From assembly GCA_035292625.1 (NCBI GenBank), contig DATDPS010000034.1, positions 1 to 7,109 on the forward strand: a stretch of 7,109 nucleotides of DNA, read 5' to 3'. A model generated the notes under the pieces. It was not told the DNA's origin. It ran no database searches and saw only the letters and a program-made list of their open reading frames with translations. Below are positions 5,849 through 7,109 of the stretch, piece by piece; the first letter of the stretch is position 1, and each line of letters starts with the position of its first letter. Source of the stretch: SHZL01 sp035292625. Lineage in GTDB: Bacteria > Pseudomonadota > Gammaproteobacteria > Xanthomonadales > SZUA-36. Both the position numbers and the translations under genes were made by a program.

Positions 5849-6706
5849 CTACATGCCTCCGGGTTTGCGAAACTTGAGGGTCATGCGGTTGGATTCGCCA
5901 ATGGCCTTCATCTGTGCCGCCAGTTCCGGATTGTCCTTGCTGGTGCCGAGGCTGGGCGGCAGGCGCCAAACGATATCATCCGGGCCCGGCTGGTCCTTGG
6001 GATTCTCATTGATGGCGCTTTCGGCGACGAATTCAAAGCCCACAACCTGCATGAACTCAATCACCTGTGATTTCTTCAGGTAGCCATGCGACCCATCTAC
6101 AAACTCAGCGGAGCTGCCCTCCGGCGCCTGGTGCTGCACCACGCCCACGATGCCGCCCGGCTTCAGCGCATCAAAGGCGTTCTGCAGCGCCGCGGTGAGG
6201 TATCCACCCTGGGACTCGAATCGCTGCAGGTTGTGCAACGCGCGGATGAACAGTACTGCATCAGCCGTGCCCTTGACCGCATCAGGCAGGGAGCCAAACA
6301 CGAAGGCCGAAACCGCAGCGCTGTCGTCAGTGCGCCAGGTTGTGGCCTCGGTGGTCCAGGTGGCAACCCAGGTCTTCTTTGCTTCGAGGAATTCCGGGCT
6401 GGCCCAGGCAAACTTCGCATACATGTCCGGCGCATAGTCGGCGCCGATCAACGCTCCGTCGGGGCCGACATAGGGCAACAGGATCTTGGTGTACCAGCCT
6501 TCGTCGGGCAGGGCTTCAACTACGTTCATTTCCGGCACGATGCCGAAAAACTCGAGCGTTTCCTGCGGATGGCGGTATGCATAGCGGGCCTGGGTCTCGG
6601 CAGGCTGGGCTTGCAGGATTTGTGCCAGCCTTTGTGAATCCGTCTGCTGGGCAGACAAGCTCGAGGTAAATACCAGGGTGGCCAACAGGGCGAAGCTCTT
6701 GTTCAT
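5849..6706 (-). CDS. Exported class I methyltransferase-fold protein (COG4798-like)
   Basis: This is a 285-residue protein of the family annotated as predicted methyltransferase COG4798, whose members often carry signal peptides and whose substrate is unknown. Residues 1-20 are a Sec signal peptide (K3, hydrophobic core, cleavage near SLSA-Q). Family landmarks follow: YRHPQETLEFFGI (44-56), VVEALPDEGWYTKILLPY (62-79, the SAM motif I region), FIRALHNL (153-160), ALKPGGIVGVVQHQAP (180-195), SAINENPKD (230-238) and AIGESNRMTLKF (268-279). In relatives I recall, motif I reads PGGGWYT, whereas here it is PDEGWYT, with two of the three glycines replaced. Cofactor binding is therefore doubtful, and SAM is not known to be plentiful in the periplasm. 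The mature part has no cysteine. The ATG at 6706 is chosen over an in-frame ATG at 6784 because AGAGGA precedes it and the signal peptide begins there. The gene appears monocistronic. Confidence 0.85.
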   Translation of the reverse strand: MNKSFALLATLVFTSSLSAQQTDSQRLAQILQAQPAETQARYAYRHPQETLEFFGIVPEMNVVEALPDEGWYTKILLPYVGPDGALIGADYAPDMYAKFAWASPEFLEAKKTWVATWTTEATTWRTDDSAAVSAFVFGSLPDAVKGTADAVLFIRALHNLQRFESQGGYLTAALQNAFDALKPGGIVGVVQHQAPEGSSAEFVDGSHGYLKKSQVIEFMQVVGFEFVAESAINENPKDQPGPDDIVWRLPPSLGTSKDNPELAAQMKAIGESNRMTLKFRKPGGM

Positions 6707-6737
6707 CAATGCATCCTCTTTGACGGTATCATTCAGG

Positions 6738-6765
6738 TTGGTGTGGCCGCTACGGACATTATAGG
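6738..6765 (+). promoter_or_regulatory. Possible promoter for the zinc peptidase gene
   Basis: TTGGTG (6738-6743) and TATAGG (6760-6765) are 16 bases apart and match the sigma-70 hexamers in three and four positions. The predicted start near 6772 would give a leader of about 24 bases with GGGG (6786-6789) as ribosome binding site. The -10 overlaps the opposite-strand TATAAT, so the two divergent promoters would compete. Confidence 0.3.
6758..6763 (-). promoter_or_regulatory. Perfect -10 box for the methyltransferase-like gene
   Basis: On the minus strand the hexamer is TATAAT, a perfect sigma-70 -10 element. It predicts a transcription start near 6751 and a leader of about 45 bases containing the AGAGGA ribosome binding site before the ATG at 6706. 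The -35 region (CTGTGA at 17-base spacing) is a poor match. This promoter also excludes the upstream ATG at 6784 as a start, since that codon would not be transcribed. Confidence 0.5.
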
Positions 6766-6795
6766 GGCCATGGAAAGTATTCACAGGGGTTTCCC

Positions 6796-7109
6796 ATGCT
6801 TATGTACCTGCTTCTGCTGATCCTCCTGGCGCTGGTGCTCGGGCCGGGGCTGTGGGTGCGCAGGGTCATGCAACGTTACGGCAAGCCGGATGACCGCTAT
6901 GCCGTAACCGGTGCCGAAGCGGCGCGGCGCCTGCTCGATGCGCATGGTTTGCAAGCCGTTGGCGTCGAGCTGACCGAGTCCGGCGACCATTACGCGCCGG
7001 ACGACAAGGTGGTGCGGCTGTCAGCGCAGCACCACGGCGGCCGCTCCCTGGCCGCGGTCGTGGTTGCGGCCCATGAAGTCGGGCACGCCGTGCAGGACGC
7101 CGCTGCCTA
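6796..7109 (+). CDS. YugP-type neutral zinc metallopeptidase, N-terminal part, cut by window edge
   Basis: The visible 104 codons encode a very hydrophobic N-terminal membrane helix (about 3-20, LLLLILLALVLGPGLW). Next comes a segment typical of the Zn_peptidase_2 (YugP, PF04298) family: VTGAEAARRLLDAHGL (37-52), SGDHYAPDDKVVRLS (62-76) and AAHEVGHAVQD (91-101). The HEVGH motif gives zinc ligands H93 and H97 and catalytic E94; the third ligand would lie beyond the edge. Members are membrane-anchored proteases of about 225 residues with poorly known substrates, so more than half is missing here. The ATG at 6796 is preferred over the ATG at 6802 because GGGG at 6786-6789 is then six bases away. 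The gene is divergent from the methyltransferase-like gene. Confidence 0.9.
   Translation, partial: MLMYLLLLILLALVLGPGLWVRRVMQRYGKPDDRYAVTGAEAARRLLDAHGLQAVGVELTESGDHYAPDDKVVRLSAQHHGGRSLAAVVVAAHEVGHAVQDAAA

Noticed and set aside
6086..6637. Plus-strand 183-residue frame opposite the methyltransferase-like gene
   Set aside because: The minus frame has a signal peptide, ribosome binding site, promoter and family motifs; this frame has none.
6707..6784. In-frame upstream extension of the methyltransferase-like gene to an ATG at 6784
   Set aside because: It would place 26 non-hydrophobic residues before a clear signal peptide, has no ribosome binding site, and runs across the TATAAT promoter element.

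Overview
The window looks like chromosomal DNA of a moderately GC-rich Gram-negative bacterium, most likely a gammaproteobacterium of the Xanthomonadales/Chromatiales kind. The reasons are a glutathione-dependent formaldehyde gene, Sec signal peptides on three products, a LytS-type kinase, and secreted multidomain architecture typical of free-living gammaproteobacteria. Genus cannot be fixed from the sequence. I see no mobile elements, CRISPR arrays, RNA genes or phage genes; the genes are compact and uniform in style.

Layout, left to right. (1) The 5' two-thirds or more of gfa (minus strand, cut by the left edge), for formaldehyde/glutathione detoxification. (2) A 222-base intergenic stretch with weak regulatory signals and a hairpin followed by seven T just before the next gene. 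(3) A plus-strand two-gene unit: a 1041-residue secreted purple-acid-phosphatase-like enzyme with a long tail of adhesion/binding domains, overlapping by 23 bases an exported TPR protein. (4) A convergent junction with a small hairpin spanning both stop codons. (5) On the minus strand, a four-helix LytS/YehU-type sensor histidine kinase with no response regulator beside it. Upstream of it lies a perfect 9-base direct repeat with 21-base periodicity that resembles a LytTR-type operator. (6) An exported class I methyltransferase-fold protein (COG4798-like), also minus strand, with an altered glycine motif. (7) A divergent promoter region, then the start of a YugP-type membrane zinc metallopeptidase (plus strand, cut by the right edge).

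Functional picture. The clearest unit is phosphatase plus TPR: both are exported, translationally overlapping, and rich in paired cysteines suited to an oxidising compartment. This suggests a cell-surface or secreted phosphate-ester-cleaving module with a periplasmic helper; the pairing and its role are inference. The kinase may control its own gene or a distant target through a LytTR regulator encoded elsewhere. The remaining genes look like independent housekeeping or stress functions.
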